Source: Sporichthyaceae bacterium (GTDB lineage: Bacteria; Actinomycetota; Actinomycetes; Sporichthyales; Sporichthyaceae). From it: DNA of 64,000 nucleotides. The notes below the pieces were generated by a model. The model ran no database searches. It was not told the DNA's origin and saw nothing but the letters and a program-made list of their open reading frames with translations. Below are positions 8,230 through 17,890 of this stretch, in pieces. Position 1 is the first letter of the stretch. Each line of letters begins with the position of its first letter. The stretch lies in contig DATASX010000108.1 of the NCBI GenBank assembly GCA_036269075.1, positions 19,495 through 83,494 of the forward strand, written 5' to 3'. A program made the position numbers and the translations under genes.

Positions 8230-9873
8230 TCACCACCCCAAACGGTTCAGCAGCTTGTCGATCGGCCGGATCACCTCACGGATCTCCATGAAGATCGCGA
8301 CGATCAGGAACGTGACCACCATCGCCAACCCGCCGCCGATCACGGTCACCAGCGACCCCTTCTGCCCGGTGCCCCAGCGGTGGTAGGCCAGCTCGCCGAT
8401 CGCCAACGCGGGCACCGCGGCGGCCACCGACGCGATCACCAACTTGTCGTAGGTCGTCCGGACCGAGGGGTCCAACGGCCCGATCCGCCGGGCCAGGCGG
8501 TTGGCCGAGATCCGCACCCCGACCATGTAGGACACCGAGTAGCTCACCGCCAGCCCGACCGCCACCCAGCGCGCGGGCAGCACCTCGGCACAGCCGATCG
8601 CCAGCACGATGTTGGTCGCGGCGATCCAGACGTTGATGGTGACCGGGGTCCTGGTGTCCTCGAACGCGTAGAACCCGCGCAACAACTGGTTGTGGATCGT
8701 GAACGGGACCAGGCCGAGTGCGAACGCGGACAGCACGAACCCCATGTACTCGGCGTTGTAGATCGAGGTGTTCCCGTGGCCGAACATCAACACGGACATG
8801 CTCGGCCCGAGCACCCCGAACGCCACCGCCGAGGGCACCAGCACGGCCCCGGTCAGCCGTAGGCCCGTCGCGAGGTCGGCGCGCATGTCGTCGATGCGGC
8901 CGTCGGCCACCGCCCGGCTCATCCGGGGCAGCAGCGCGGTCACCACCGACACGGTGATCACCCCGTGCGGCAGCAACAGGATCAGGTAGGCCTTCGTGTA
9001 CGGGGTGAAGCCGCGGCCGTCGAAGCCCATCGCGGCGGCCGTGTCGCCGGCCGAGGTCGCGATCTGCACCACGGCCAGGTAGGCGATCTGGTTGACCAGG
9101 ACGAACAGCAGCGTCCAGGTCGCCAACCGGTAGGACGTCCCGAGTCCCTTGCCGCGCAGGTCGAGCCGCGGCCGGAACCGGTAGTTCGTCCGGCGCAGCG
9201 ACGGCAGCAACCCGAGCGCCTGGATCACCACACCCAGCGTGGTCCCGATCCCGAGCACCCGGATCTCGTTCGCCGTCACGTTGGAGGTCGTCGGGTCGGC
9301 GTTGTGGTTCATCACCAGGAACGCGATGCCGGTGCCGATCACCACGAAGTTGTTCAGGATCGGGGTGAACATCATCGGCCCGAACTTGCCCCGGGCGTTG
9401 AGCACCTGACTGAGCATCACATACAGGCCGTAGAAGAAGATCTGCGGAAGGAAGTACCGGGCGAAGGTGACTGCGACCGTGTAGTTCGCGTGCGACCCGG
9501 AGTGTGTGAAGCTCCACGCGTACGCGCTGACCACCCACGGCGCGGCCAGCACCGCCAGTGCGGTTATCACGATGAGCATCGAGCCGATCGCCGTGATCAA
9601 CCGGTCGGCGAACGCGGTGCCGCCGTCGGCGTCGTTCTTCATCGCCCGCACCAGTTGCGGCACGAACACCGCGTTGAGCGCACCGCCGGCCAGCAGGATG
9701 AAGATGACGTTCGGCACCGTGTTGGCGACGTTGTAGGTGTCGGCCAGGAACCCCGTGCCGATGGCCCAGATCAGGACGACGTCGCGGACGAAGCCGGTCA
9801 GCCGCGACACCGCGGTGCCCACGGCCATCACCGCGCTGGATCGGGTGACCGCCTCGGCGGGTACCCCAGTCAT
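8230..9873 (-). CDS. murJ: Lipid II flippase MurJ (MviN)
   Basis: A 547-residue polytopic membrane protein of the MOP/MviN family with about 14 hydrophobic segments. Conserved pieces include AVGTAVSRLTGFVRDVVL near the N-terminus and the segments around LNARGKFGPMMFTPILNN. MurJ moves lipid-linked peptidoglycan precursors across the membrane. The ATG overlaps the stop of the DUF6049 gene upstream (ATGA), and the pseudokinase gene follows after 111 bp, so DUF6049, murJ and pseudokinase look like one operon. There is no C-terminal kinase-like domain, unlike mycobacterial MviN. Confidence 0.93.
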   Translation of the reverse strand: MTGVPAEAVTRSSAVMAVGTAVSRLTGFVRDVVLIWAIGTGFLADTYNVANTVPNVIFILLAGGALNAVFVPQLVRAMKNDADGGTAFADRLITAIGSMLIVITALAVLAAPWVVSAYAWSFTHSGSHANYTVAVTFARYFLPQIFFYGLYVMLSQVLNARGKFGPMMFTPILNNFVVIGTGIAFLVMNHNADPTTSNVTANEIRVLGIGTTLGVVIQALGLLPSLRRTNYRFRPRLDLRGKGLGTSYRLATWTLLFVLVNQIAYLAVVQIATSAGDTAAAMGFDGRGFTPYTKAYLILLLPHGVITVSVVTALLPRMSRAVADGRIDDMRADLATGLRLTGAVLVPSAVAFGVLGPSMSVLMFGHGNTSIYNAEYMGFVLSAFALGLVPFTIHNQLLRGFYAFEDTRTPVTINVWIAATNIVLAIGCAEVLPARWVAVGLAVSYSVSYMVGVRISANRLARRIGPLDPSVRTTYDKLVIASVAAAVPALAIGELAYHRWGTGQKGSLVTVIGGGLAMVVTFLIVAIFMEIREVIRPIDKLLNRLGW

Positions 9874-12065
9874 GCTTGGACCGCGTCCACGGTGCGGGCG
9901 GCCCGGCCGCTCGAGGCGGGCGCCGCCCGGGCCTTACGGATTCGACGGATGTTCCTGATCACCGCAGCAGTGAACAGCAGGCCGCCACCGCCGATCACGA
10001 TGATCAGCCCGACGCTGCCGTAGTTGGTCACGTTCACGCGCAGCGGCATCGGCGAACCGAAGCGGTCGCCGGCCGCGTCGACGAGGTCGACCTCGACCCG
10101 GGTGATGCCGTTGACGGTGGCCTTCGCCGGGATCCGGACCGGGACCTTGCGTCCGGCGGCGATCGTGACCAGGTCCGAGGCCTGCGTGCGCAACCGGCCG
10201 GCGACCAAGGGCTGAACCTCGGCGCGCACCCGGACCGGGGCGTCCAACTCGTTGTAGATCGTCAGCGGGATGTTGCCGTTGCTGCTGGACAGCGTGACGA
10301 TGCTGCGCCCGACCACCTTCACCTTGCCGGTGTCGTCCTGCACCTGGTCGGCGAGGTTACGCAGGTAGGTGTTGGCGCCCTTCGGATCGGTTGTCCAGGT
10401 CGACGCCGCCGCGACCAGGGTCGCGTCGGTGAGGCTCTCGATCATCGGACCCGGTTTGACCAGGACGGCGCTGAGCCGGTCGAGGTCCGTGGCGGTGCCG
10501 TGCAGCCGATTCACGTATCCGGGCTTCAGCTCGTGCGGCCCGGGGACGGGCGGGTAGGCCGGGTTCGCATTCGCCAACTCGGACGGGACGGGAAGCACGC
10601 TGAGCGACTTCAGCTCGGCCAGGCGCAGCCACGGGGCGCCGTTGACCGCGTTGAGCAGCCGACCGGCGCTGTCCGGGCTGGGGTTCCACCGTCGCGGCGG
10701 GTTGATCAGGATGCTGCGCTGCTCGTTCGGCCGCTCGAGGGTGATCATCGCGGTGTCGGCGAGCAGGCGCTGCGCCGCCGGGGCGCCGGTGCCCGCGGCG
10801 GACAGGTCGCCGGACAGGTCGTCGGTCAACCCGGTGTCGGCGATCAGGACCTCGAGATGACCGGCTTCGGTGTCGACGCCGACCCGCCCGGTCGGGGTGT
10901 GGTTGAGCGTCGCGAGCGCCGGGAACTGGGCACCGGACAGCACGACGGTCTGGGTCCCGCCCGTGCGCAGGGCCGCGAGCGTCGCCTTGTCGGCGAGCCC
11001 GGTGGGCGGGAACGCGACGCTGGTGTCCGACTGCCGGTCCAGGGTGCGACCGGTGACCAGGCGGGACTGCGCCTCGGCACTCGCGATCGCGCCCGGGTAG
11101 CCGTTGTGCACCAGCCCGGCCAGGTCCGGGTCGCCGTAGGGCAGCGCGGCCACCGGCTTCCCGGCGAGCTCCGTCCGCACGTCGGACAGCCACTTGGCGG
11201 CGCCCGGATCGGCGGCCTCGTCGGTCGTGCCGCTGCCGTTGACTCGTTGGTGCGCCACGCTCAGTTCGGCGGTCGAGTCGAGCAGTTCCGGGTCGAGCAG
11301 CCAGGTGACCGGGTATTTGCCGACCGTGGCGACCAACTGCGCCAGCCGACCGGTGGGCGCGAACTCCCCGCCCGCCGCGCGCTGCAGGAACGCGCCCGTG
11401 CCGTCGCGGGCCGGGGTGCCGGCCAGCGGCCAGAGCCAGCTGATCGTCACCGGGCGGAACGACTTCGGCTTGGACAGGTACGGCAGGAACGTCGTCAGGC
11501 TCCCGACGCGGCGGACCCCCGGGGTGGTGTTGTCCCGCTGGCCGGCGGCCTGCACCGAGATCGCGTAGACCCCGTCGGCGCCCAGGTGCAGCGCGCTGAT
11601 CGGGACGGTGATCGTCCACGGCACCGACGCCCCGGGCGCGACGTCGCGCCCGAGCGGGCCGCCGGTCCCGGCGATCGGCTCACTGCCGGCCGGGAGGTCG
11701 GTGGCCTCCGCGAGCGTCTTGACCTCGCCGCGGTCGATCAGCAGGCGCCGGCGCAGCAGCAGGGAGACCGACGCCTGGCGGATCGTCCCGGCGCCGGTGT
11801 TGCGCAGCTCGCCGCGCAGCACGAGCTTGCTGTTCGCCTGCGGCGCGCTCGGGGTCATGTCGTCCAGCAGCACCTGCGCACCGGTCGGCGCGGGCGCCGC
11901 CCCGACCGGCGCGGCGGCCAACGGACTGGCGACGATCAGGGTCAGCGCGGCGCCCAGGCAGAACAGGCGGTACCGGCGCCGCCCGGACGTGGCGGCGTGA
12001 CTCACCGGTTCGCCGCCGATCGTCGGTGCGAGTCGTGGGTGGCGGACGCTGGGACATTGATTCAC
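9870..12065 (-). CDS. DUF6049 family secreted, membrane-anchored protein
   Basis: A large surface protein of 731 residues from GTG 12065, or 711 from GTG 12005, which gives a cleaner signal peptide (RRRYRLFCLGAALTLIVASP..). A long extracytoplasmic region of beta-sandwich-like and TIM-barrel-like segments follows. A C-terminal transmembrane helix (GSVGLIIVIGGGGLLFTAAV) and a basic tail (RNIRRIRKARAA) anchor it. This family typically precedes murJ in actinobacteria; its function is unknown, though a cell-envelope role is likely from context. The start overlaps a mini-ORF that bridges from the NUDIX gene. Confidence 0.82.
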   Translation of the reverse strand: MNQCPSVRHPRLAPTIGGEPVSHAATSGRRRYRLFCLGAALTLIVASPLAAAPVGAAPAPTGAQVLLDDMTPSAPQANSKLVLRGELRNTGAGTIRQASVSLLLRRRLLIDRGEVKTLAEATDLPAGSEPIAGTGGPLGRDVAPGASVPWTITVPISALHLGADGVYAISVQAAGQRDNTTPGVRRVGSLTTFLPYLSKPKSFRPVTISWLWPLAGTPARDGTGAFLQRAAGGEFAPTGRLAQLVATVGKYPVTWLLDPELLDSTAELSVAHQRVNGSGTTDEAADPGAAKWLSDVRTELAGKPVAALPYGDPDLAGLVHNGYPGAIASAEAQSRLVTGRTLDRQSDTSVAFPPTGLADKATLAALRTGGTQTVVLSGAQFPALATLNHTPTGRVGVDTEAGHLEVLIADTGLTDDLSGDLSAAGTGAPAAQRLLADTAMITLERPNEQRSILINPPRRWNPSPDSAGRLLNAVNGAPWLRLAELKSLSVLPVPSELANANPAYPPVPGPHELKPGYVNRLHGTATDLDRLSAVLVKPGPMIESLTDATLVAAASTWTTDPKGANTYLRNLADQVQDDTGKVKVVGRSIVTLSSSNGNIPLTIYNELDAPVRVRAEVQPLVAGRLRTQASDLVTIAAGRKVPVRIPAKATVNGITRVEVDLVDAAGDRFGSPMPLRVNVTNYGSVGLIIVIGGGGLLFTAAVIRNIRRIRKARAAPASSGRAARTVDAVQA

Positions 12066-12082
12066 TCGCTGCGCTCGCTCAT
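12062..12082 (-). other. Bridging mini-ORF (6 codons) between NUDIX gene and DUF6049 gene
   Basis: The ATG overlaps the NUDIX stop (ATGA). The 6-residue peptide is MSERSE, and its TGA overlaps the GTG of the DUF6049 gene (GTGA). This could pass ribosomes from one gene to the next. The DNA is an AGCGAGCGCAGCGAG-type repeat also seen near 31431 and 34915. Confidence 0.45.
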
Positions 12083-12579
12083 GCCCCGTCCGCCTGCTCG
12101 GGGTCCTCGGCGCTGGGCAGCCCGAGCTGCTCGGCCAGCGAGGTCAGCAGCTTGCGTTCGGTGTCGTACGCCAGCTTGCGGGTCAGGTCGGTCAGCGGCA
12201 CCCAGGCCACCTCGTCGACCTCGATGTCGGCGTCGGACAGCTCGCCGGACTCGGCCTCGAGCAGGAAGTGGTGGACGGTCTTGTGCACCCGGTGGCTGTC
12301 GGCGACGAACCAGAAGTCGATGACCCCGAGCTTGGAGAGCACCCGGCCGCGGATGCCGGTCTCCTCCTGCACCTCGCGGACTGCCGCCTCCTCGGGGCTC
12401 TCACCGGCCTCGAGGTGTCCCTTGGGCAGTGACCAGAGCAGCCGACCGCGTCGGTCGAGGCGTCCGATCAGAGCGCCCTGGGCCACCGGGCCGCCGCGGT
12501 CGACCACCAAACCCCCGGCGGACACCTCGGAAACCGTGCGCAAACGCTTGGGCGACGACTGCGCACGGGAGCGTGACAC
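12079..12579 (-). CDS. NUDIX hydrolase
   Basis: A 166-residue NUDIX protein. The NUDIX box is complete: [23 protein letters not shown] fits Gx5Ex7REUxEExGU, so the metal-binding glutamates are intact. The domain starts at SAGGLVVD and ends near [14 protein letters not shown]. Such enzymes cleave nucleoside diphosphates linked to another group; the substrate is not evident. It is divergent from cca (138 bp apart) and reads toward DUF6049 and murJ, and orthologues sit here in other actinobacteria. The GTG start is not preceded by a strong ribosome site. Confidence 0.9.
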   Translation of the reverse strand: MSRSRAQSSPKRLRTVSEVSAGGLVVDRGGPVAQGALIGRLDRRGRLLWSLPKGHLEAGESPEEAAVREVQEETGIRGRVLSKLGVIDFWFVADSHRVHKTVHHFLLEAESGELSDADIEVDEVAWVPLTDLTRKLAYDTERKLLTSLAEQLGLPSAEDPEQADGA

Positions 12580-12702
12580 CTGTCGATGTTATTCCTGTGG
12601 CGGTGGCCTGACCTCGCGTTGCCGCAGCGGGGCGGGCGCGTGCCGAATTGATATGTCCGCGGGGCCGTCCGGCCGCCCGGTCGGAAGGTGCCGATCGGGC
12701 AC

Positions 12703-12708
12703 TAGGCT
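12703..12708 (+). promoter_or_regulatory. TAGGCT -10-like hexamer, leaderless start of cca
   Basis: TAGGCT ends 8 nt before the GTG at 12717, so transcription would begin at or next to the start codon. No ribosome site lies between. The same layout occurs at 36883 and, with TAGCCT, at 39184. Confidence 0.5.
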
Positions 12709-12716
12709 GGCCGGTC

Positions 12717-14195
12717 GTGTCTGCCTCGAAATCCCTCGACTCGACCGCGCCGCCGCCGGCCCCCACCAACGGGCTGTCAGCGGCGCAGCGACGGGCGGTG
12801 GCCGAGTTGATTCGGGTTTCCCCGGTGGCCGTGGAACTGGGCCGCCGCTTCGAGGCCGCGGGCGCCGAGCTGGCTCTGGTAGGCGGCTCGGTCCGGGACG
12901 CCCTGCTCGGCCGGCTGGGCCATGACCTGGACTTCGCCACCTCCGCCCGGCCGGAGCGGACCGCGCAGATCCTGCGGGGCTGGGCCGAGTCGGTGTGGGA
13001 CGTCGGGGCCGCGTTCGGCACGGTCGGGGCCCGGCGCGAGGGCTACCAGCTGGAGATCACCACCTACCGGGCCGACGTTTATGACCGCTCCTCCCGCAAG
13101 CCCGAGGTCACCTATTCCGAGTCGCTCGGCGACGACCTGGTGCGCCGCGACTTCACGGTCAACGCGATGGCGGTGCGGCTGCCGGCAGCGGATTTCGTCG
13201 ATCCGCACGACGGCCTGCGCGACCTGGCCGCGAAGGTGCTGCGCACCCCGCGGACCCCGGCTGAATCGTTCTCCGACGACCCGCTGCGGATGATGCGCGC
13301 CGCCCGATTCGCCGCCCAGCTGGGCTTCGACGTCGCCCCCGAGGTGCACACGGCGCTGGTCGAGATGGGCCAGCGGCTGGAGATCATCTCGGCCGAGCGC
13401 ATCCGCGACGAGCTGATCAAGCTCGTCGACGCCGCGCAGCCGCGACGTGGCCTGCAGTTGCTCGTCGACACCGGGCTGGCCAACCGGTGCCTGCCTGAGC
13501 TGCCGGCCCTGCGGTTGGAGATCGACGAACACCACCGGCACAAGGACGTCTACGAGCACACCCTGACCGTGCTCGAGCAGGCCATCGCGCTGGAGACCGA
13601 CGGCCCGGACTTCGTGCTGCGCTTCGCCGCACTCATGCACGACGTCGGCAAGCCGCGTACCCGGCGCAACGAGGCCGCCGGCCGGGTCAGCTTCCACCAC
13701 CACGAGGTGGTCGGCGCCCAGATGACCAGAACGCGGATGAAGGCGCTGCGGTTCGACAAGGCCACGACCGAGGAAGTCGCCCGGCTGGTCGAGCTGCACC
13801 TGCGCTTCCACGGGTTCGGCACCGGCGAGTGGACCGACTCGGCCGTGCGCCGCTACGTGCGCGACGCCGGGGACATGCTGGAGCGGCTGCACCAGCTGAC
13901 CCGGGCCGACTGCACAACCCGCAACCGGCGTAAGGCCGCCGCGCTGGCCAAGTCCTACGACGAGTTCGAGAACCGGATCGCCAAGCTGGCCGAGGAGGAG
14001 GAGCTCGCCTCCCTACGTCCGGCGCTGGATGGCAACCAGATCATGGCCGAACTCGGGCTGCGGCCGGGCCCGGACGTCGGCGCCGCGTACCGGTACCTGC
14101 TGGACCTGCGCATCGAGCAGGGCCCGCTGGACTCCGAAGCCGCGCGGGCCGCGCTGCGCGCCTGGTGGGCGGAGCGAGGGGCTACGAACCGGTAA
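12717..14195 (+). CDS. cca: CCA tRNA nucleotidyltransferase
   Basis: A 492-residue class II CCA-adding enzyme that builds or repairs the 3' CCA of tRNA. The nucleotidyltransferase motif is LVGGSVRDALLGRLGHDLDF with the metal-binding DLD. The RRDFTVNAMA segment and the neck/ERxxxE region (ISAERIRDEL) follow. A C-terminal HD domain (RFAALMHDVGKPRTRRNE, then HHHE) is typical of actinobacterial CCA enzymes. I chose GTG at 12717, where the family homology begins and which lies just after a -10-like TAGGCT. Confidence 0.95.
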   Translation: MSASKSLDSTAPPPAPTNGLSAAQRRAVAELIRVSPVAVELGRRFEAAGAELALVGGSVRDALLGRLGHDLDFATSARPERTAQILRGWAESVWDVGAAFGTVGARREGYQLEITTYRADVYDRSSRKPEVTYSESLGDDLVRRDFTVNAMAVRLPAADFVDPHDGLRDLAAKVLRTPRTPAESFSDDPLRMMRAARFAAQLGFDVAPEVHTALVEMGQRLEIISAERIRDELIKLVDAAQPRRGLQLLVDTGLANRCLPELPALRLEIDEHHRHKDVYEHTLTVLEQAIALETDGPDFVLRFAALMHDVGKPRTRRNEAAGRVSFHHHEVVGAQMTRTRMKALRFDKATTEEVARLVELHLRFHGFGTGEWTDSAVRRYVRDAGDMLERLHQLTRADCTTRNRRKAAALAKSYDEFENRIAKLAEEEELASLRPALDGNQIMAELGLRPGPDVGAAYRYLLDLRIEQGPLDSEAARAALRAWWAERGATNR

Positions 14196-14295
14196 CGCCC
14201 GGGTTGGGTGATCGCTTCTCGTGGGTACGGTCGTGACAATTGGTACGAAACTTCCGGCAGCAGCCCACACTGCCGGGCCGGCCCGGGAGGCTCGA

Positions 14296-15924
14296 ATGCG
14301 GATCCGAGTCGCCCGCCGGCACCGGGGCGCCGCGCTCGCCGTCGCGGCGATGCTCGTCCTGTCCGGCTGCGGCGACTGGGGTGGCGACGACACCGCGTTC
14401 GGGGCGAGCACGGTCGGCGCGCTGACGGTTTCCGGCTGTCGGCCGCAGAACCCGCTGATCCCGTCGGACACCAACGAGGTCTGCGGCGGCAACATCCTCG
14501 ACCAGGTCACCGCGAAGCTGGTCCGCTACGACCCGGAGACCGGCAACCCGAGCAACGACCTGGCGCAGTCGATCGACACGACGGACAGCAAGGTCTACAC
14601 GATCAAGCTGAAGCCCGGGATCAAGTTCCAGGACGGCACGCAGGTCACGGCGCACAACTTCGTCGACGCCTGGAACTTCGCCGCGTACGCGCCCAACGCG
14701 CAGGCCGACGCCTCGTTCTTCGAGCCCATCGCCGGCTACGGTGACGTCTCGGCCAAGACCCCGACGACCGACAAGATGTCGGGGCTGAAGGTCCTCGACG
14801 ACTACACCTTCACCGCGACGATGCAGGACACCTACTCGATCTTCCCGTTGGTCGTCGGGTACGAGGCGTTCGCGCCGTTGCCGGACTCGTTCTTCCGCGA
14901 CAAGGGCGCCGCGTTCGGGGTGCACCCGATCGGGGCCGGCCCTTTCAAGTTCGTCTCCGGCAACCCGGACGCCGGCTACGTGCTGGCCGCCGACCCGAAC
15001 TACGACCGGGCGGGCAAGCCGCACATCTCCGAGGTCGTCTACAAGGTCTACACGTCCTCGCTGGCGGCCTACAACGACCTGATCTCCAACCGCCTCGACA
15101 TGCTCGACGTGCTGCCGACCGCGGCCCTGCTCGGCTCTGCCTACCAGCAGGACATCCCCGGGCGGTCGTTCTCCCGGGTGGTCGGGCAGTTCCAGTCGGT
15201 CGACTTCCCGCCGGCCAAGGTCGACCCCAGCTACAACAACGTGAAGCTGCGGCAGGCGCTGTCGATGGCGATCGACCGGCAGTCGATCATCGACGCGGTC
15301 TTCGGCGGCACCAAGCAGATCGCGACCGGCTGGGTCTCGCCGGTGGTCAACGGGTACAAGGCGGGCGCGTGCGGGCAGTGGTGCGTGTTCAACCCGACCC
15401 AGGCAAAGGCGCTCTACCAGGAGGCCGGCGGCCACCAGGGCCCCATCACGATCTCGTACAACACCGGTGAGGGCGCCGATCACGGTCCGTGGATCACCGC
15501 GGTGTGCAACAGCATCCACAAGGTGCTCGGCGTGGAGTGCGACCCGACGCCGGTGGCCACGTTCAAGTCCTTCCGCGACCAGATCGTCTCCCACAAGATG
15601 CACGGGTTGTTCCGCACCGGCTGGCAGATGGACTACCCCTCGATCGAGGACTTCCTGACCCCCATCTACCGGACCGGGGCCTCCTCGAACGACAACGACT
15701 ACTCGAACCCGGCCTTCGACGCGAAGCTCAAGGAGGCCGGCGAGCAGAGCTCGGTGGCCGCCGCCAACGCCGCCTACGAGCAGGCCGAGGCGTTGCTGGC
15801 CAACGACATGCCGTCGCTGCCGATGTGGAGTTCGAAGCTCGTCGGGGGTTTCTCCGACCGGGTCGCGAATGCCTCGCTGACGGTGTTCGGGACGTACAAC
15901 CTCGCCGCGGTGACCATCAAGTGA
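14296..15924 (+). CDS. Oligopeptide/dipeptide ABC transporter, lipoprotein substrate-binding protein
   Basis: A 542-residue SBP_bac_5-type binding protein. The signal peptide ends in a lipobox, VLSGC, so it is lipid-anchored outside the membrane. Family features include the early DQVTAKLVRYDPETG region and the KVDPSYNNVKLRQALSMAID motif. ATG at 14296 follows GGGAGG. It is the first gene of a five-gene same-strand operon encoding binding protein, two permeases and two ATPases. Peptide is the likely ligand from family membership; other solutes such as nickel or oligosaccharide are possible. Two Cys pairs (SGCRPQNP and CGQWC) may form disulfides. Confidence 0.9.
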   Translation: MRIRVARRHRGAALAVAAMLVLSGCGDWGGDDTAFGASTVGALTVSGCRPQNPLIPSDTNEVCGGNILDQVTAKLVRYDPETGNPSNDLAQSIDTTDSKVYTIKLKPGIKFQDGTQVTAHNFVDAWNFAAYAPNAQADASFFEPIAGYGDVSAKTPTTDKMSGLKVLDDYTFTATMQDTYSIFPLVVGYEAFAPLPDSFFRDKGAAFGVHPIGAGPFKFVSGNPDAGYVLAADPNYDRAGKPHISEVVYKVYTSSLAAYNDLISNRLDMLDVLPTAALLGSAYQQDIPGRSFSRVVGQFQSVDFPPAKVDPSYNNVKLRQALSMAIDRQSIIDAVFGGTKQIATGWVSPVVNGYKAGACGQWCVFNPTQAKALYQEAGGHQGPITISYNTGEGADHGPWITAVCNSIHKVLGVECDPTPVATFKSFRDQIVSHKMHGLFRTGWQMDYPSIEDFLTPIYRTGASSNDNDYSNPAFDAKLKEAGEQSSVAAANAAYEQAEALLANDMPSLPMWSSKLVGGFSDRVANASLTVFGTYNLAAVTIK

Positions 15925-15974
15925 CGGCGATTCAAGTGACGGCGTTCGTGCTCGACGTCGGTGGGGAGTAGCAG

Positions 15975-16898
15975 TTGGCCCGATACGTGATCCGGCGCCT
16001 GCTGCAGATGGTCCCCGTGCTCGTCGGGGCGACGTTCCTGATCTTCGCGATGGTGTTCGCGCTGCCCGGCGACCCGGTGGCCGGCAAGTGCGGCGACCGG
16101 CCCTGTCCGCCCGCGTACGCAGCCGCCTACCGGGCGCAGTTCCACCTCGACGACCCGCTGCCGGAACGCTACGTGAAGTACCTGGGCAACCTGGTGAAGG
16201 GCGACCTCGGCGAGGACTCCTCGGGCCAACGGGTCGCGCCGCAGATCACCCACGCGTATCCGACGACGATGAAGCTGACCGGGATCGCGATCGGGTTCGA
16301 GATCGTCATCGGGATCGGAATGGGCGTGCTGAGCGCGATCAAACGCCGCGGGCTGCTCGACAAGAGCGTGCTGGTGGTGACGTTGGTCCTGATCGGCCTT
16401 CCGGTGTTCGTCACCGGGACGGTGCTGCAGTACCTGTTCGGGTTCCGGCTGGGTTGGCTGCCCGGGACCGCCGGCGACGGGACGCTGCACGAACTGGTGC
16501 TGCCCGGCTTCGTGCTGGCCAGCCTGTCGCTGGCCTACGCCTCCCGCATCACCCGGACCAGCCTGGCCGAGGTGTTGCGCGCCGACTACATCCGCACCGC
16601 GCGGGCCAAGGGCCTGCCGACACGGCGGATCCTGGGCATCCACGCGCTGCGCAACGCGCTGATTCCCGTGGTCACCTTCGTCGGCGCCGACATCGGGGCG
16701 CTGATGGGCGGGGCCATCGTCACCGAGGGCATCTTCAACATCCACGGCGTGGGCAACCTCGTCTACCGCGGGATCGGGCAGAAGGAGGGCAACACCGTGA
16801 CCAGCGTGGTCAGCATCCTGGTCGTGGTGTTCCTGTTCACCAGCCTGCTGGTCGACCTGCTCTACGCGGTCATCGACCCGAGGATCCGCTATGAGTGA
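15975..16898 (+). CDS. Oligopeptide/dipeptide ABC transporter permease (DppB/OppB type)
   Basis: A 307-residue permease with six predicted membrane segments. It opens with the family N-terminus ARYVIRRLLQMVPVLVGATF, and the EAA-type loop for the ATPase is at LRADYIRTARAKGLPTRRIL. The start is TTG, with GGGGAG upstream. It would pair with the DppC-type permease downstream as the channel of the importer. The 3' end overlaps by 8 bp the ATG of a bridging mini-ORF made of tandem repeats. Confidence 0.92.
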   Translation: MARYVIRRLLQMVPVLVGATFLIFAMVFALPGDPVAGKCGDRPCPPAYAAAYRAQFHLDDPLPERYVKYLGNLVKGDLGEDSSGQRVAPQITHAYPTTMKLTGIAIGFEIVIGIGMGVLSAIKRRGLLDKSVLVVTLVLIGLPVFVTGTVLQYLFGFRLGWLPGTAGDGTLHELVLPGFVLASLSLAYASRITRTSLAEVLRADYIRTARAKGLPTRRILGIHALRNALIPVVTFVGADIGALMGGAIVTEGIFNIHGVGNLVYRGIGQKEGNTVTSVVSILVVVFLFTSLLVDLLYAVIDPRIRYE

Positions 16899-16983
16899 GC
16901 CCCGCCCGCGTATGAGAGAGCCCCATCCGCGCATCAAAGAGCCCCGTTCAATCATCGATGATCGCAGCGTGAGCCATGAGTGA
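16891..16983 (+). repeat. Three imperfect 21-bp repeats forming a 30-codon bridging mini-ORF
   Basis: The units are 16891-16911, 16912-16932 and 16933-16953, each with GAGCCCC at the same place. Read from the ATG inside the dppB-type stop they encode a 30-residue peptide (MSEPRPR.., MREPHPR.., IKEPRS..). Its TGA at 16981-16983 lies inside the next gene's start. It looks like an ancestral duplication of the start region that still couples the two permease genes. Confidence 0.55.
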
Positions 16984-17890
16984 CCCGGGGCTGGCGGCGG
17001 TCGCCGAACCGGTCGCGAGCGAACGCGCCCGGTCGTTGGGTCGCGACGCCTGGGACGACCTGCGCAAAAACCCGGTCGTGATCGTCTCGGCGTTGCTGAT
17101 CGTGGTGTTCGTGCTGATGGCCGCGTTCCCCGGGCTGTTCAGTCGGACCGACCCGAACCTGTGCGACCTGGCGAACACCCGCAAGCCGCCGTCCTCGGAG
17201 GCATGGTTCGGGTACGACCTGCAGGGCTGCGACATCTACTCCCGCGTCATCCACGGGGCGCGGGCCTCGATCGTCGTCGGGATCCTGTCGACGCTGGCGG
17301 TCACCGTGCTCGGCGGACTGGTCGGGATGCTCGCGGGGTTCTACGGCGGGGCGTTCGACTCGGTCGTCTCGCGCATCGCGGATGTCTTCTTCTCGATCCC
17401 GTTCCTGCTCGGCGCGATCATCGTGCTGACGACGTTCCCGTCCGGTGGTGCGGGCAGCTTCTGGGGGCCGGTGCTGAAGGTCGTGGCGGCCCTGGCGCTG
17501 TTCGGTTGGCCGAGCCTGGCCCGCATCATGCGCTCGACCACGCTGCAGGTGAAGGAGGCCGACTACGTCGCGTCGGCCCGGGCGCTGGGCGCATCGGTGC
17601 CGCGGATCCTGCGGGTACATGTGCTCCCGAACGCCGTTCAGCCGGTGATCGTCTACGCGACGATCGCGCTCGGCGGGTTCATCGGCGCGGAGGCGACCTT
17701 GTCCTACCTCGGCGTCGGGCTGGTCCCGCCGACGGTCTCCTGGGGCATCGACATCAACAACGCGCAGAACATCGTGCGCAGTTCGCCGCACGTGCTGCTG
17801 TTCCCGGCGCTGTTCCTGTCGTTGGCGGTGCTCGCGTTCATCGTGCTCGGCGACGCCGTCCGCGACGCCCTCGACCCGAAGCAGCGTTGA
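16976..17890 (+). CDS. Oligopeptide/dipeptide ABC transporter permease (DppC/OppC type)
   Basis: A 304-residue permease. An N-terminal membrane segment (NPVVIVSALLIVVFVLMAAF) is followed by the binding-protein-dependent transport domain with five further segments. The ATPase-contact loop is KEADYVASARALGASVPRIL. It partners the DppB-type permease. The stop TGA shares one base with the ATG of the next gene (TGATG). Starts at ATGAGTGAC, which mirrors the ATGAGTGAG of the repeat upstream. Confidence 0.92.
   Translation: MSDPGLAAVAEPVASERARSLGRDAWDDLRKNPVVIVSALLIVVFVLMAAFPGLFSRTDPNLCDLANTRKPPSSEAWFGYDLQGCDIYSRVIHGARASIVVGILSTLAVTVLGGLVGMLAGFYGGAFDSVVSRIADVFFSIPFLLGAIIVLTTFPSGGAGSFWGPVLKVVAALALFGWPSLARIMRSTTLQVKEADYVASARALGASVPRILRVHVLPNAVQPVIVYATIALGGFIGAEATLSYLGVGLVPPTVSWGIDINNAQNIVRSSPHVLLFPALFLSLAVLAFIVLGDAVRDALDPKQR

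Noticed and set aside
16891..16953. CRISPR-like array
   Set aside because: Three imperfect 21-bp units follow one another without spacers and encode similar heptapeptides in one frame; no cas genes are near.
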